A stretch of 64,000 nucleotides of DNA from positions 7,569,424 to 7,633,423 of the forward strand of contig OZ026598.1 in NCBI GenBank assembly GCA_964020085.1, written 5' to 3'. The position numbers and the translations under genes are program-made. Each line of letters opens with the position of its first letter. The first letter of the stretch is position 1. The stretch comes from Micromussa lordhowensis. Lineage: Eukaryota; Cnidaria; Anthozoa; Scleractinia; Lobophylliidae. Positions 23,051 to 31,270 of the stretch are shown one piece after another. The notes under the pieces were generated by a model. It saw only the letters and a program-made list of their open reading frames with translations, made no database searches and was not told the DNA's origin.

Positions 23051-24030
23051 GATAAATTTCCAACCAGCGTTCTCACCACCTAGATGTTCACAGATTTTTT
23101 TCCAAATTTTATCATGTTCATAGAGTTTTAAACGATCTTTATACAATTTTAGCTTTGGTAAAAATTCATTATATCCAAGTATTTGGCAAAATTTATAGAT
23201 GATATATGAATAGGAAAAGAAATTTCTTCTATTTTTACCTTTAAATAATTCAAATGGCTCCTGAATTTGTAAAAACCTCATTTTCATTTTTTCTTCCATT
23301 ATAGAAGTCATTTGTAATGGAGGTATTTTTGTTATTCGATACAAAATTTGTGTGGCATGATTATAATAACGTAATTTACGATGTTTTTTAAGATATCTTT
23401 TAATATCTGCTTCTGTTAACTTTTCCAAAGAATTTTCCATCCTTTCACGAATGATTTCTTTGAAAATATTATTAATAACATCTTCTGAGACTTTAAAACT
23501 TTCTTTGCCTTGGATATTGGCTAAACAGTCACAAAAATGATTATATCTTTTGTAATCATTTTCTGCGGTTTTTATAGATGATTTTTCTGGATTTGTTGAG
23601 ACATTTATGCTTATTCCACAACTTAGACAAGTACTTATCCCTTCATCGACGTTCAATACTCGAAATTTTTCACATGTATAACAATAATTATCTTCATTTA
23701 TATTATTTTCACTGTATTGTAGTTCATCAGGGAAGATATTATATTTATACCTTTTATAATAAGAATTATCAACAACAAAATGTTTTGCTCTATTTTCTGT
23801 ATGTAAAAAAAGTAAAATAGCATTCTTTAATAAATAACTAGTACGAAGATTTTTGATATCATTTATTTCATTTTGTAACCTTATTTGTTCAATTTGATCA
23901 ATTCTAGAATAATCTTTTTTGATGGATAAATTTAGAATTTTTTTTTTTAAATCTGGTATTTTTTTTCTTTGAGAACAATTTCTGAAAGTTTTTGACGATG
24001 TAGATTGCCAATGGTCTCTTTGTTCATCAT
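23042..24030 (-). pseudogene. VLTF3-like late transcription factor, frame interrupted
   Basis: The C-terminal ~200 residues (open at 23042-23656 and further upstream in the same frame) match the poxvirus/NCLDV late transcription factor 3 family. Visible family blocks are RYNHFCDCL near the domain start, IQEPFELF, FFSYSYIIYKFCQILG and KIWKKICEHLGG. A CxxC pair (YCYTCEK) and a second (CLSCG) precede it, as expected for its zinc ribbon. The only good ATG (24030, with a second at 24027) lies in another frame. The two frames meet at an A8 tract (23959-23966) and are one base out of register. This may be inactivation, slippage or a sequencing error. The stop codon lies in the TIR. Such factors activate late promoters in NCLDVs. 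Confidence 0.8.
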
Positions 24031-24062
24031 AATAATTAATATACTTTATTCTTTAAAGTAGA

Positions 24063-24239
24063 TTAATCTTCACTCTCACTGCTCGTTGATTCCTCACTGC
24101 TCGTTGATTCCTCACTGCTCGTTGATTCCTCACTGCTCGTCGATTCCTCATCTGAATCAGGATTATAATCACTGTCACTACTATCAGTATCATGAAGTGG
24201 GTCTTCAGTTAAAAATTTTTTAAAATTAGGGACAGGCAT
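24063..24239 (-). CDS. Small acidic serine-rich protein (58 aa)
   Basis: Starts at ATG 24239, overlapping the PolB stop region (PolB ends at 24245). The N-terminus MPVPNFKKFLTEDPLHDTDS is followed by Asp/Ser/Glu-rich sequence with four tandem EESTSS units, encoded by an 18-bp minisatellite (24076-24149). It would carry many acidic-directed kinase sites. The function is not known. It sits between PolB and VLTF3 in the same orientation. Confidence 0.6.
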   Translation of the reverse strand: MPVPNFKKFLTEDPLHDTDSSDSDYNPDSDEESTSSEESTSSEESTSSEESTSSESED

Positions 24240-24244
24240 ATATA

Positions 24245-27200
24245 TTATGAAATATTAAAATTTCCATATGCATAACTACTGATACCATCATCTAAAATAT
24301 ATCTTTTATCATCAAAAGGTGATAATGATACTTTATTAATTTGGTAACTAGATATCTGATGATACTCTGACCGGATAGTTCGCATCTTATGCCTCATAGT
24401 ATTACATTTTTGTAAGGTATCACGATAATCAGAGAGAGATAATTCACTCTTAATGACATTCTTCTTGACACCTTTAGCAGTCTTGTTTTCCTTGTTTTCT
24501 GTCTTGTAACTATACATTTTACTTTTTAGACCAACAAATTCAGTGATTGGATCACCAGCTGCTTCATCTTTGAATTTACCAATTACTTTTTTATTTTCTG
24601 CAAAAAAGAACTCTGACGATTTGGGATAATCACTATTGTCAAACCTTTCTTTATCTTTATATAAATCACTATAAAGATCTTCTGCTTTTATATGGTAAAA
24701 TAAAGAATCAGTATCAGTAAAAAGTAACTTTGCATCAGGGTATTTTTTTCTGATATAGTTGTAATGGAAGTCATACATTAATGTTTTACTTAGATCTAGA
24801 ATAGAGAATCCAACATAAGAGGGTTTATCTAAGACTAGTCTAGCCTTTTTCATTTGTACCCCAACTAAATTTTCATCAAATATTTTACTAGAAACATACA
24901 TTGGTTGCCTTGTCAATTTCAATAAATGATCCGGATCAGTTTCTAATTTGATATTAGATCTTTTTCTTAGGTTTTCCATAGTTTTGCCAAAAACTGAATT
25001 ATTCATTAGTTTAAAGAAGTCTTTTTCAAAACTATTCTTAGCATTTGTTCTTTTTTTTGTGTTAAAATCAATATAAGGTTTCATCCAAGGTTTCTGAGTA
25101 AATTCTAAGACTCTGTGAACCTTTTTCAACTTCATACCAAGAGATAAATAAAGCTGTAAATTTTTGTAATGTAATACATACTTTTCTTTATTCTTTAGAT
25201 TAGGAACCAACTTGTGAACTCTACCACTGCTAATATTTTCTTTTTCTTTTAAATCTTTGCAATACTTTGATAACATATTATCAGTGATTAAAATCTTTTC
25301 TGGTGCTAATGGATAATCATTATGCAAATCGTGTAGCTCTTCTGGATATTCTAAATCTACTTCTAAAATGGCACCTTTTTTTGTATTATTTTTGTAATTT
25401 TCTAAGATGAAATCTTCAGAGTTAATCCATTTAAAATCTTTAGTTGGAAGTGACTGTGACATAGCCCATCCATAAAGATTATTTGCATCTAAATACATTA
25501 AATAACTACTTTCATCTTCTGGATTATAACACTTCATATACTTGTTGTTTGCAACAGCATGTCTATGAGTAATATTACTAATACCACCTCTCATTCCCTT
25601 TTCAATGAATAGTTGTTGATCTAAATCTGAAATTAAGTCTAGATTTATTTTTGTCATTCGGAGTAATGCATCCCATGATAACCCAGGTGCAGAGTAATAA
25701 TGACAGGGATCTAGCCCATAGTCCTTCAAACATATAGTTCTGAAATTTTCAAATACATCTGCTAATAGTAGAACATCTGTACGCAAATATAAATCATGAT
25801 AATAACCTAAGTCTTTAATTTGGAATTCACTCCATACTTGTTTTGCGTGCTCATAGTCACTCTCTGAAATATTTGTATCATTCAAAATACTATAAAAAAC
25901 TTCTCTTGCTGGTAAAGACTTCTCACTGAATCGCTGGAATGAGTCCATGTAATCATAAGGGTAAACACCTTTTCGCTTTATTAATCTAAATTGATCATCA
26001 TTTGGAAAAGCTTTCTTTGAATAAAAGAATGCATTATCACTTAAATTACTGCTTAGTCGATCTAAACTCTGACTCATAAATGAAAAACTGTCAATGAAAG
26101 TCAAATAATTACCTAGTCTAAAGCCAATATATTTCTCAAAATTACTTGCTATAACATCAACATTAATATTAAAATCTTGTCTTATTAAATGACCAATATT
26201 TTGCATGATAAAATGGCAGTCATAACCTTTAAGATTATGAAATATTACTGGAATTTTTAAATTTTCTGCACTAATAGACCATTTAAGATTACAATTACTA
26301 TGAGCAGCACCACGATATTTACCTGTAATATGGCAGTGATCTCTAACTTTTTGTTTTGAAGGTTTATCTTTATCTTTTTCTTCATTAAATTTTCTCTCAC
26401 AAATATGACATATAGTAGAATTTTGGAAATGTGTTTCATTTTTATCAGTCATAACTAATGGTTTCTGGAAATGTTCTATAACTATTTTTATACAATCTTT
26501 TACTTCACTCAACATTTTCATGATAAATTTTTCGATACAATCTTCTCCACGGTATATTTCTACTGGTTTGGAATAACTATTATCATATCTACAGACTAAT
26601 TTATATCCGTAACTACAAGCCTTATGACTTTGATAAGTACTAGTGTAAGATTTATCATCACTAGGTAGGCAACCGTCTATTTTTTCTGTGATTGATTCAA
26701 AATCAGCGTAAATTACGAAAGGTGCAGGTAACATTTTTTTGTGATTTTTAAAATAAATTTTTGATCCTGCCTCGGGCATCTTTATCGCTTGAGCTCCATT
26801 AAGGAGCATACAATCTTGCTTGTGATCTTCTAGGACACTAGCAGAACTACAACAATGTAGACAACGCAAACAAAAATATTTCTTTTCTTTGTGATCATTG
26901 AATGAAAACATAAATCGATCTAAATCCTTGATGAGCACATAGTGGCTCTTGTCTCCTTCTTCAATCCATAGTAATTCCAAGTGGTCTGTAAAATTAGTTT
27001 CTGATATTCTGATAGGATAAGCTTCTCCATCATAACCAAATACACAGATATTAATCTTATTTTGCTTTTCAATCTTATAAATATCTTTTACAGTGACTGG
27101 AAAAGTGATACCAGTGTAATCTAACCGTTTGACAGATTCTCGATCTGCCTTGGTTATTCTTTCCGGATGAACTATAAGTGGATTTAAATGCCTATTATGA

Positions 27201-28267
27201 CACCATAGGAAACATTTATTGTCTGTATTTTTGGGATTGATTAAACCCTTCATAGGGTTACGTAGTTCCTCAGGTAGTTCAATATATGATGATCCTCTTA
27301 ATGGAAAGTAAGAGACAATATTAATGATATGTGAAAGTACCGATTGGAATACCCAACCAGAACCTTCAGAGAGCCAAACAGCTATTAACTCTAAAATTCT
27401 TTCAATACCTTCATCGATACTCACTTCTATATCTATTCTATTGGTAACCGTAAAAGGGCCAGCGTTAAAATAGGGTTCTCGGTAAATGACACCATCCTCA
27501 GTACTCTTTGATAATCGAACCCTTAGTGTAGTATTGTATTTAAAACCCCTTCTATCTGATAATGATCGCATTAAAAGATCAAATATTTCTCGTTTAGTGC
27601 TACTTAACTGTATTGATGGGTCATTTCTATTGACAATTTGTACATCATAAGATTGAACATTACCTCTTAATGCATTGGATCGCTCAGTAATAGTGATGTC
27701 TTTAGGGATAAATTTCAAATTTCTTCTGAATTCTCTTATAGTTTCAGGTCTATAATATGGAGCGATTTGATCAATCACATTTTTAACCTTTCTTTGAAGT
27801 CTTGTAGGTACAGGTTTTATAGGTCTTATTATTTTTAGCCTCGGTAAAGGCACTGGAGCTGCTGGTGGTTTTGTGCGTGGTTTTGGTACTGGTGGGGCTG
27901 GTCTATATTCAGTAGGTCTTAATGGTTCTGGTAAATTGACTGAGGGACTTATCGGATCATCTATTAAAGTACCTCCAAGGTATGAGTCCCTTAGTCTCCT
28001 TTCTGCAATTGATCGGATTAGTCGATTTTCAACATAATCTCCATGTTTCTTAGATCTTCGTGGTTGTGGGTTGACAGGTGGGGCTGGTAGTGACTGACCT
28101 TGCGGACCTTTTTTTGCTTCATTAAGCTTATGAAAATCTGTCTTTAAATGCTGATATTTTCCCCCTTTTGAATATTTTTTCTTGCATGTATTACAATACC
28201 AATGAGATGGTTTTGGTAATGTGTCCACAGATATCTTTTTGGGTTTAATTTTAACTTTAAAATCCAT
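24245..28267 (-). CDS. Protein-primed family B DNA polymerase (pPolB)
   Basis: 1340 aa; replicates the element, probably by protein priming at the TIRs. Order along the protein: N-terminal zinc finger (WYCNTC...HLKTDFH, ~22-45); proline-rich linker; Exo I YADFESI (~520); a Cys/His insertion CHIC...DHCHITG...RG...CN (~622-665) like the endonuclease VII fold; Exo II FHNLKGYDCHF (~680); Exo III YLRTDVLLLADVFE (~825); polymerase motif A LDANNLYG (~928); motif B KLMNNSVFGKTMEN (~1090); motif C FTDTDSLF (~1187); and KSKMYSY (~1248). All catalytic Asp residues of both active sites are present. The start is preceded by TATATAG. It is full length with no breaks. It is the leftward-arm gene between the zinc-finger ORF and the acidic ORF. 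Confidence 0.95.
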   Translation of the reverse strand: MDFKVKIKPKKISVDTLPKPSHWYCNTCKKKYSKGGKYQHLKTDFHKLNEAKKGPQGQSLPAPPVNPQPRRSKKHGDYVENRLIRSIAERRLRDSYLGGTLIDDPISPSVNLPEPLRPTEYRPAPPVPKPRTKPPAAPVPLPRLKIIRPIKPVPTRLQRKVKNVIDQIAPYYRPETIREFRRNLKFIPKDITITERSNALRGNVQSYDVQIVNRNDPSIQLSSTKREIFDLLMRSLSDRRGFKYNTTLRVRLSKSTEDGVIYREPYFNAGPFTVTNRIDIEVSIDEGIERILELIAVWLSEGSGWVFQSVLSHIINIVSYFPLRGSSYIELPEELRNPMKGLINPKNTDNKCFLWCHNRHLNPLIVHPERITKADRESVKRLDYTGITFPVTVKDIYKIEKQNKINICVFGYDGEAYPIRISETNFTDHLELLWIEEGDKSHYVLIKDLDRFMFSFNDHKEKKYFCLRCLHCCSSASVLEDHKQDCMLLNGAQAIKMPEAGSKIYFKNHKKMLPAPFVIYADFESITEKIDGCLPSDDKSYTSTYQSHKACSYGYKLVCRYDNSYSKPVEIYRGEDCIEKFIMKMLSEVKDCIKIVIEHFQKPLVMTDKNETHFQNSTICHICERKFNEEKDKDKPSKQKVRDHCHITGKYRGAAHSNCNLKWSISAENLKIPVIFHNLKGYDCHFIMQNIGHLIRQDFNINVDVIASNFEKYIGFRLGNYLTFIDSFSFMSQSLDRLSSNLSDNAFFYSKKAFPNDDQFRLIKRKGVYPYDYMDSFQRFSEKSLPAREVFYSILNDTNISESDYEHAKQVWSEFQIKDLGYYHDLYLRTDVLLLADVFENFRTICLKDYGLDPCHYYSAPGLSWDALLRMTKINLDLISDLDQQLFIEKGMRGGISNITHRHAVANNKYMKCYNPEDESSYLMYLDANNLYGWAMSQSLPTKDFKWINSEDFILENYKNNTKKGAILEVDLEYPEELHDLHNDYPLAPEKILITDNMLSKYCKDLKEKENISSGRVHKLVPNLKNKEKYVLHYKNLQLYLSLGMKLKKVHRVLEFTQKPWMKPYIDFNTKKRTNAKNSFEKDFFKLMNNSVFGKTMENLRKRSNIKLETDPDHLLKLTRQPMYVSSKIFDENLVGVQMKKARLVLDKPSYVGFSILDLSKTLMYDFHYNYIRKKYPDAKLLFTDTDSLFYHIKAEDLYSDLYKDKERFDNSDYPKSSEFFFAENKKVIGKFKDEAAGDPITEFVGLKSKMYSYKTENKENKTAKGVKKNVIKSELSLSDYRDTLQKCNTMRHKMRTIRSEYHQISSYQINKVSLSPFDDKRYILDDGISSYAYGNFNIS

Positions 28268-28321
28268 CTATATATAATAATATATGTCTAATTTTTTTTT
28301 AAATTCTTAATTTTTTATTTA

Positions 28322-28531
28322 TTATAAATCAATTAGTGTACCAGTAACTGGATTAGTGTATTTTAGAATGTTACGCTCATGTTTCTTTGTCTTTAGATGC
28401 ATATATTTTCCTCTATAAGTGTAATTTTTTCCATTTCCACATACATCACAGTACCATTCAGTATTTTTCAGTCTCTCATTTGTAATTTTGTTCCATTTTT
28501 CTCGTTTCAATTGTTCTTCTGTTTTTTCCAT
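28322..28531 (-). CDS. Small zinc-finger protein (69 aa)
   Basis: Contains WYCDVC...GKYMHLKTKKH, a C-x2-C-x13-H-x5-H finger closely resembling the N-terminal finger of the neighbouring PolB (WYCNTC...GKYQHLKTDFH). It probably binds nucleic acid or protein. It starts at ATG 28531 right after TATATAG and lies between integrase and PolB. Whether it arose by duplication from PolB is inference. Confidence 0.75.
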   Translation of the reverse strand: MEKTEEQLKREKWNKITNERLKNTEWYCDVCGNGKNYTYRGKYMHLKTKKHERNILKYTNPVTGTLIDL

Positions 28532-28573
28532 CTATATAATTATTTATAATATTCTAATTTTTTTAAATAATTT

Positions 28574-29530
28574 TTATAAATTTTTTAAATCCTCAGCTGG
28601 CACCCAACTGTTAAATTCGTCTGGGTAACCTTTCCATTTGACTAATGCTTTTCCTTTTGACTTTCTGATAATTTTCTCTATTCTATAGACCTCTTGATCT
28701 GTCTTTTGTAACTCTTCTCTGTAGAAAGTACCCTTAATCACTTCACCATTTAAGTCTTTTATCTTATAAGTAATAGGATTAGTGAATCTAATTTCGTCTA
28801 TGATGAAAACTTCTTCAGTCCAATTAGGAGTATAGCCTTTATCAAAGGTCACCCTTTTGTATTTGCTTATTCGGACTCTATCACCTATCACAAATGCTGG
28901 TTTATAATTCTTTTTATTGTCTCTCGCTAAATCACCATATAAATTAAAATAAACTTTTCCATAGTTTTCAGGTTTTCTAGCTTGGATAGGCGTCATTCCT
29001 ATTGATCTATGTCGGCTGTTGTTGTAAGATGCGAGTATTTTCGGAAGTATGTCAACGTAGACTGTATTGTTTTGCATAGTGAATCTCTTATACATTTTAT
29101 CTTTGATAGTTCTATTCCATCTCTCACAAACTGCTGATTTCTCTTCGTTTTCAGTGGAATAGACCTTTATCTTATCCTTAGATAAGAGATCCAACACATT
29201 TTTGTTATAATATTCTTTTCCTTTGTCTACCCATAACATTTTAGGCTTATTAGAGAAAAATAAGCTTTCAAACGCTTTAGAGACTTCTAAACCTGTTTTT
29301 GTCTTTAGAGGTACTATCCAACCATATTTACTGAAAAGGTCTAAGACCATTAGTAGATATTTATAACCTCGATTCCATTTGCTAAGCTTTTGCATATCAA
29401 CTAAGTCTGAACACCAGATGTCATCTACATTATGTGCAATGACTCTTCGCTTGGTAAAATTTCGTTTTATAGGTTTGTGTAACTCATTAGCTAGCGCTTC
29501 CCATGTGTCTAAATTTTTAGCGTTTTTTTT
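28574..29530 (-). CDS. Retrovirus-type integrase with chromodomain
   Basis: Inserts element DNA by strand transfer. The DDE core is visible: Asp in IWCSDLVDM (codon 29407-29405), Asp in LWVDKGKEY, and Glu in AVCERWNRT. The C-terminus (IEKIIRKSKGKALVKWKGYP...SWVPAEDL) is a chromodomain, which in other elements guides insertion to marked chromatin. The first ATG in frame is 29395, downstream of the first catalytic Asp, so translation from it would lack an active-site residue. The open frame runs upstream to 29530, where a TAA lies at the edge of an A10 tract shared with the end of the PLA2-like ORF. Expression therefore needs a frameshift, a non-ATG start or a correction of the tract. The N-terminal HHCC finger is not seen. 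It ends 43 nt upstream of the zinc-finger gene. Confidence 0.9.
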   Translation of the reverse strand, partial: KKNAKNLDTWEALANELHKPIKRNFTKRRVIAHNVDDIWCSDLVDMQKLSKWNRGYKYLLMVLDLFSKYGWIVPLKTKTGLEVSKAFESLFFSNKPKMLWVDKGKEYYNKNVLDLLSKDKIKVYSTENEEKSAVCERWNRTIKDKMYKRFTMQNNTVYVDILPKILASYNNSRHRSIGMTPIQARKPENYGKVYFNLYGDLARDNKKNYKPAFVIGDRVRISKYKRVTFDKGYTPNWTEEVFIIDEIRFTNPITYKIKDLNGEVIKGTFYREELQKTDQEVYRIEKIIRKSKGKALVKWKGYPDEFNSWVPAEDLKNL

Positions 29531-30260
29531 TTACTCCTAAACCAAGTTTTTGCTTTGTATTAATAGTGCTTCTAGCCAACCAATGACCCCACTGTCTCTC
29601 ATTCCAGGGAATTGCATCTAGAGCTCGGACCATTTTCTTGTCAGCCGCATTTTTACATGATTTTACATTACCTCCCTTATCAGCACATACTGAGTAATCA
29701 ACATCGTGTTGCATGGCTATAGCATCTGTCTTACCTGTTGGCTGATCATAGATTTCATAGATTTGTCCAGTATCACGATCCCATTTTACTTGTCGTTCTA
29801 AATCATTGTAAGGACCAGTATATTTGTGTCCTGGTAAAGTCCAACCAGCTTTCGGTTTAGGTAACTTACCTATTGCTTTATGAATATCAAGACCCCTTCC
29901 CCTTCCCCTTCCACTGATTTTTTTAGAAATATCATCAGCCAGAGAGTCAATTGCTCTATTCAAATACCTTTTACCAATGCCTTTAACTTTGTCTTTTACA
30001 TAGTCAGATTTTATTGCTCGACTAGCTCCCCTTCTACCTAGGTTGTACAATCCTTTTGCACCAGCAGCCAACCCTTTGACAATTAGTTCATCAAAACCGC
30101 TTCCTTGCATTTCCGCTTTAGATATAAAACGAAATTTTGTAATTCCACATTCAGCACAAATACATCGCATTGCATTTCTACCATTTTTTGTAATTACAAA
30201 AGTTTCAGAATTAGGTACACATTCTGTCCTTTTTCTTTGTCGAACGCAATAAGATAACAT
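29517..30260 (-). CDS. DUF5679 + phospholipase A2-like virion protein
   Basis: 247 aa. Residues 1-45 are a DUF5679-like Cys motif (YCVRQRKRTEC...NGR...CAECGITKFRF). Residues 55-125 are basic and Gly/Ala-rich with helix-forming sequence, like adenovirus-type core or lytic peptides. Residues 140-215 carry a parvovirus VP1-type PLA2 signature: calcium-loop-like YTGPYN (147-152), catalytic pair HD in MQHDVDYS (185-186), and a second Asp in CKNAADKK (207). In parvoviruses this enzyme helps virions escape endosomes; a similar role here is inference. The C-terminus LGLGVKKKR ends in an A10 tract that overlaps the integrase frame by 14 nt. Confidence 0.85.
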   Translation of the reverse strand: MLSYCVRQRKRTECVPNSETFVITKNGRNAMRCICAECGITKFRFISKAEMQGSGFDELIVKGLAAGAKGLYNLGRRGASRAIKSDYVKDKVKGIGKRYLNRAIDSLADDISKKISGRGRGRGLDIHKAIGKLPKPKAGWTLPGHKYTGPYNDLERQVKWDRDTGQIYEIYDQPTGKTDAIAMQHDVDYSVCADKGGNVKSCKNAADKKMVRALDAIPWNERQWGHWLARSTINTKQKLGLGVKKKR

Positions 30261-30317
30261 ATATTAATTAATATTATAATAAATATATGTTAATCTATTG
30301 TTAACAAAGTTCCTTTA

Positions 30318-30554
30318 CTATAATATAGCTCCTATGAGGGGAATTCCCTTAAATGGACTGTTTTTACCCAGTAATAGCCCTTTTCCTTTTCTACCTCTTC
30401 CTACCGTACCTGACTTAACAAATTTAGTTTTTGTTATCCCACATTCTGCGCATTTACATTTCATCATGGCACGACCATTTCTTGTCTGTACAACCCTTTC
30501 TGAACCAGGAACGCACTCTGTCTGTTTTCGTTGTTTTACACAATAGCTTTTCAT
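30318..30554 (-). CDS. DUF5679-like small protein (78 aa)
   Basis: MKSYCVKQRKQTECVPGSE, then NGRAMMKCKCAECGITKTKF, is closely related to the N-terminus of the downstream PLA2-like protein, followed by a short Gly/Lys-rich tail with a hydrophobic end (IPLIGAIL). It starts at 30554 next to an AT-only box. This Cys/basic module is known from adintoviral core-type proteins. A virion core role is inferred. Confidence 0.8.
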   Translation of the reverse strand: MKSYCVKQRKQTECVPGSERVVQTRNGRAMMKCKCAECGITKTKFVKSGTVGRGRKGKGLLLGKNSPFKGIPLIGAIL

Positions 30555-30587
30555 CTATATTATAATTATTTTTTTTATTATTATATA

Positions 30588-30821
30588 ATGGAAGAAATTG
30601 AAATTGACAATGAAATACGTAGAATAGAAGCGATGTATAAACGTTACAAACTTCTTTATAGAAAAATTGCCTTTTTATGTTGTTCTGGAGAAACTAAAAG
30701 AGTGAGAAATCTGAGAAATAGTTTGAAACGAGATTTAAAAAAAATCCGACAAATCAAACAAATCCAACAAAATATAACTCCTTTCGCGCACCTGACGTTG
30801 CAGAAGTCCTCAAAGCAATAG
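30588..30821 (+). CDS. Small basic coiled-coil protein (77 aa), antiparallel
   Basis: Start chosen at ATG 30588, where TATATA precedes MEEIEIDNEIRR; the frame extends further upstream without biological sense. It is helical, with acidic then Lys/Arg-rich segments. It is the only plus-strand gene inside the leftward arm, lying between the divergent DUF5679 gene and the convergent protease gene, and it overlaps the protease stop by 12 nt. No family is recognised. Confidence 0.6.
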   Translation: MEEIEIDNEIRRIEAMYKRYKLLYRKIAFLCCSGETKRVRNLRNSLKRDLKKIRQIKQIQQNITPFAHLTLQKSSKQ

Positions 30822-31241
30822 TTTAAAATAGTTTTCTATGAATTTTTCATTCTCTTCTGTGTCAAAGCTAAAAACTTGCAATAAATCGAAATAATCGACT
30901 CCTTTATGCATTTCATTCAAGAAATACAAGCAAAAATAGCCACAGGTTGTAGTATAGAGATTCTGTATTTGCTGGTTTTGGTGTAATAAATTTAAGTTTT
31001 TCTCTTTTGCATGGTGTACCAACTCTTGAAAAGGTGGCATACCAAAAGAGTCAAAGTAATTTATTGTTCCATCACGAACATAGGTTGTAACCCAATGACT
31101 ACCACTCATATAATGAGGTTCTAAATTATAAATAAAAAGCGCTAACTTATGATTATGAGGTACAGTCTGATCTCTGCTTAGGACATTTTTGATAGGTATC
31201 TTCAAGTATTTACACCAATCTAAAAGATCAAAATTACTCAT
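30810..31241 (-). CDS. Adenain-type cysteine protease
   Basis: Processes capsid precursors in adenoviruses and is a hallmark of Polintons. Start chosen at ATG 31241 (MSNFDLLDWC), because family members begin close to this motif. The frame is open back to ATG 31307 within the end of the pX-like ORF, which would add a poly-Lys leader. With 31241 as residue 1 (143 aa), the catalytic set is His49 (GSHW), Asp64 (YFDSFG), Gln93 and Cys100 (TTCGYFC), with the expected Gln-Cys spacing of 7. The length is compact but complete. Confidence 0.92.
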   Translation of the reverse strand: MSNFDLLDWCKYLKIPIKNVLSRDQTVPHNHKLALFIYNLEPHYMSGSHWVTTYVRDGTINYFDSFGMPPFQELVHHAKEKNLNLLHQNQQIQNLYTTTCGYFCLYFLNEMHKGVDYFDLLQVFSFDTEENEKFIENYFKLLL

Positions 31242-31270
31242 TGGGATATCTTTATGGAATTTAGGCTTTT

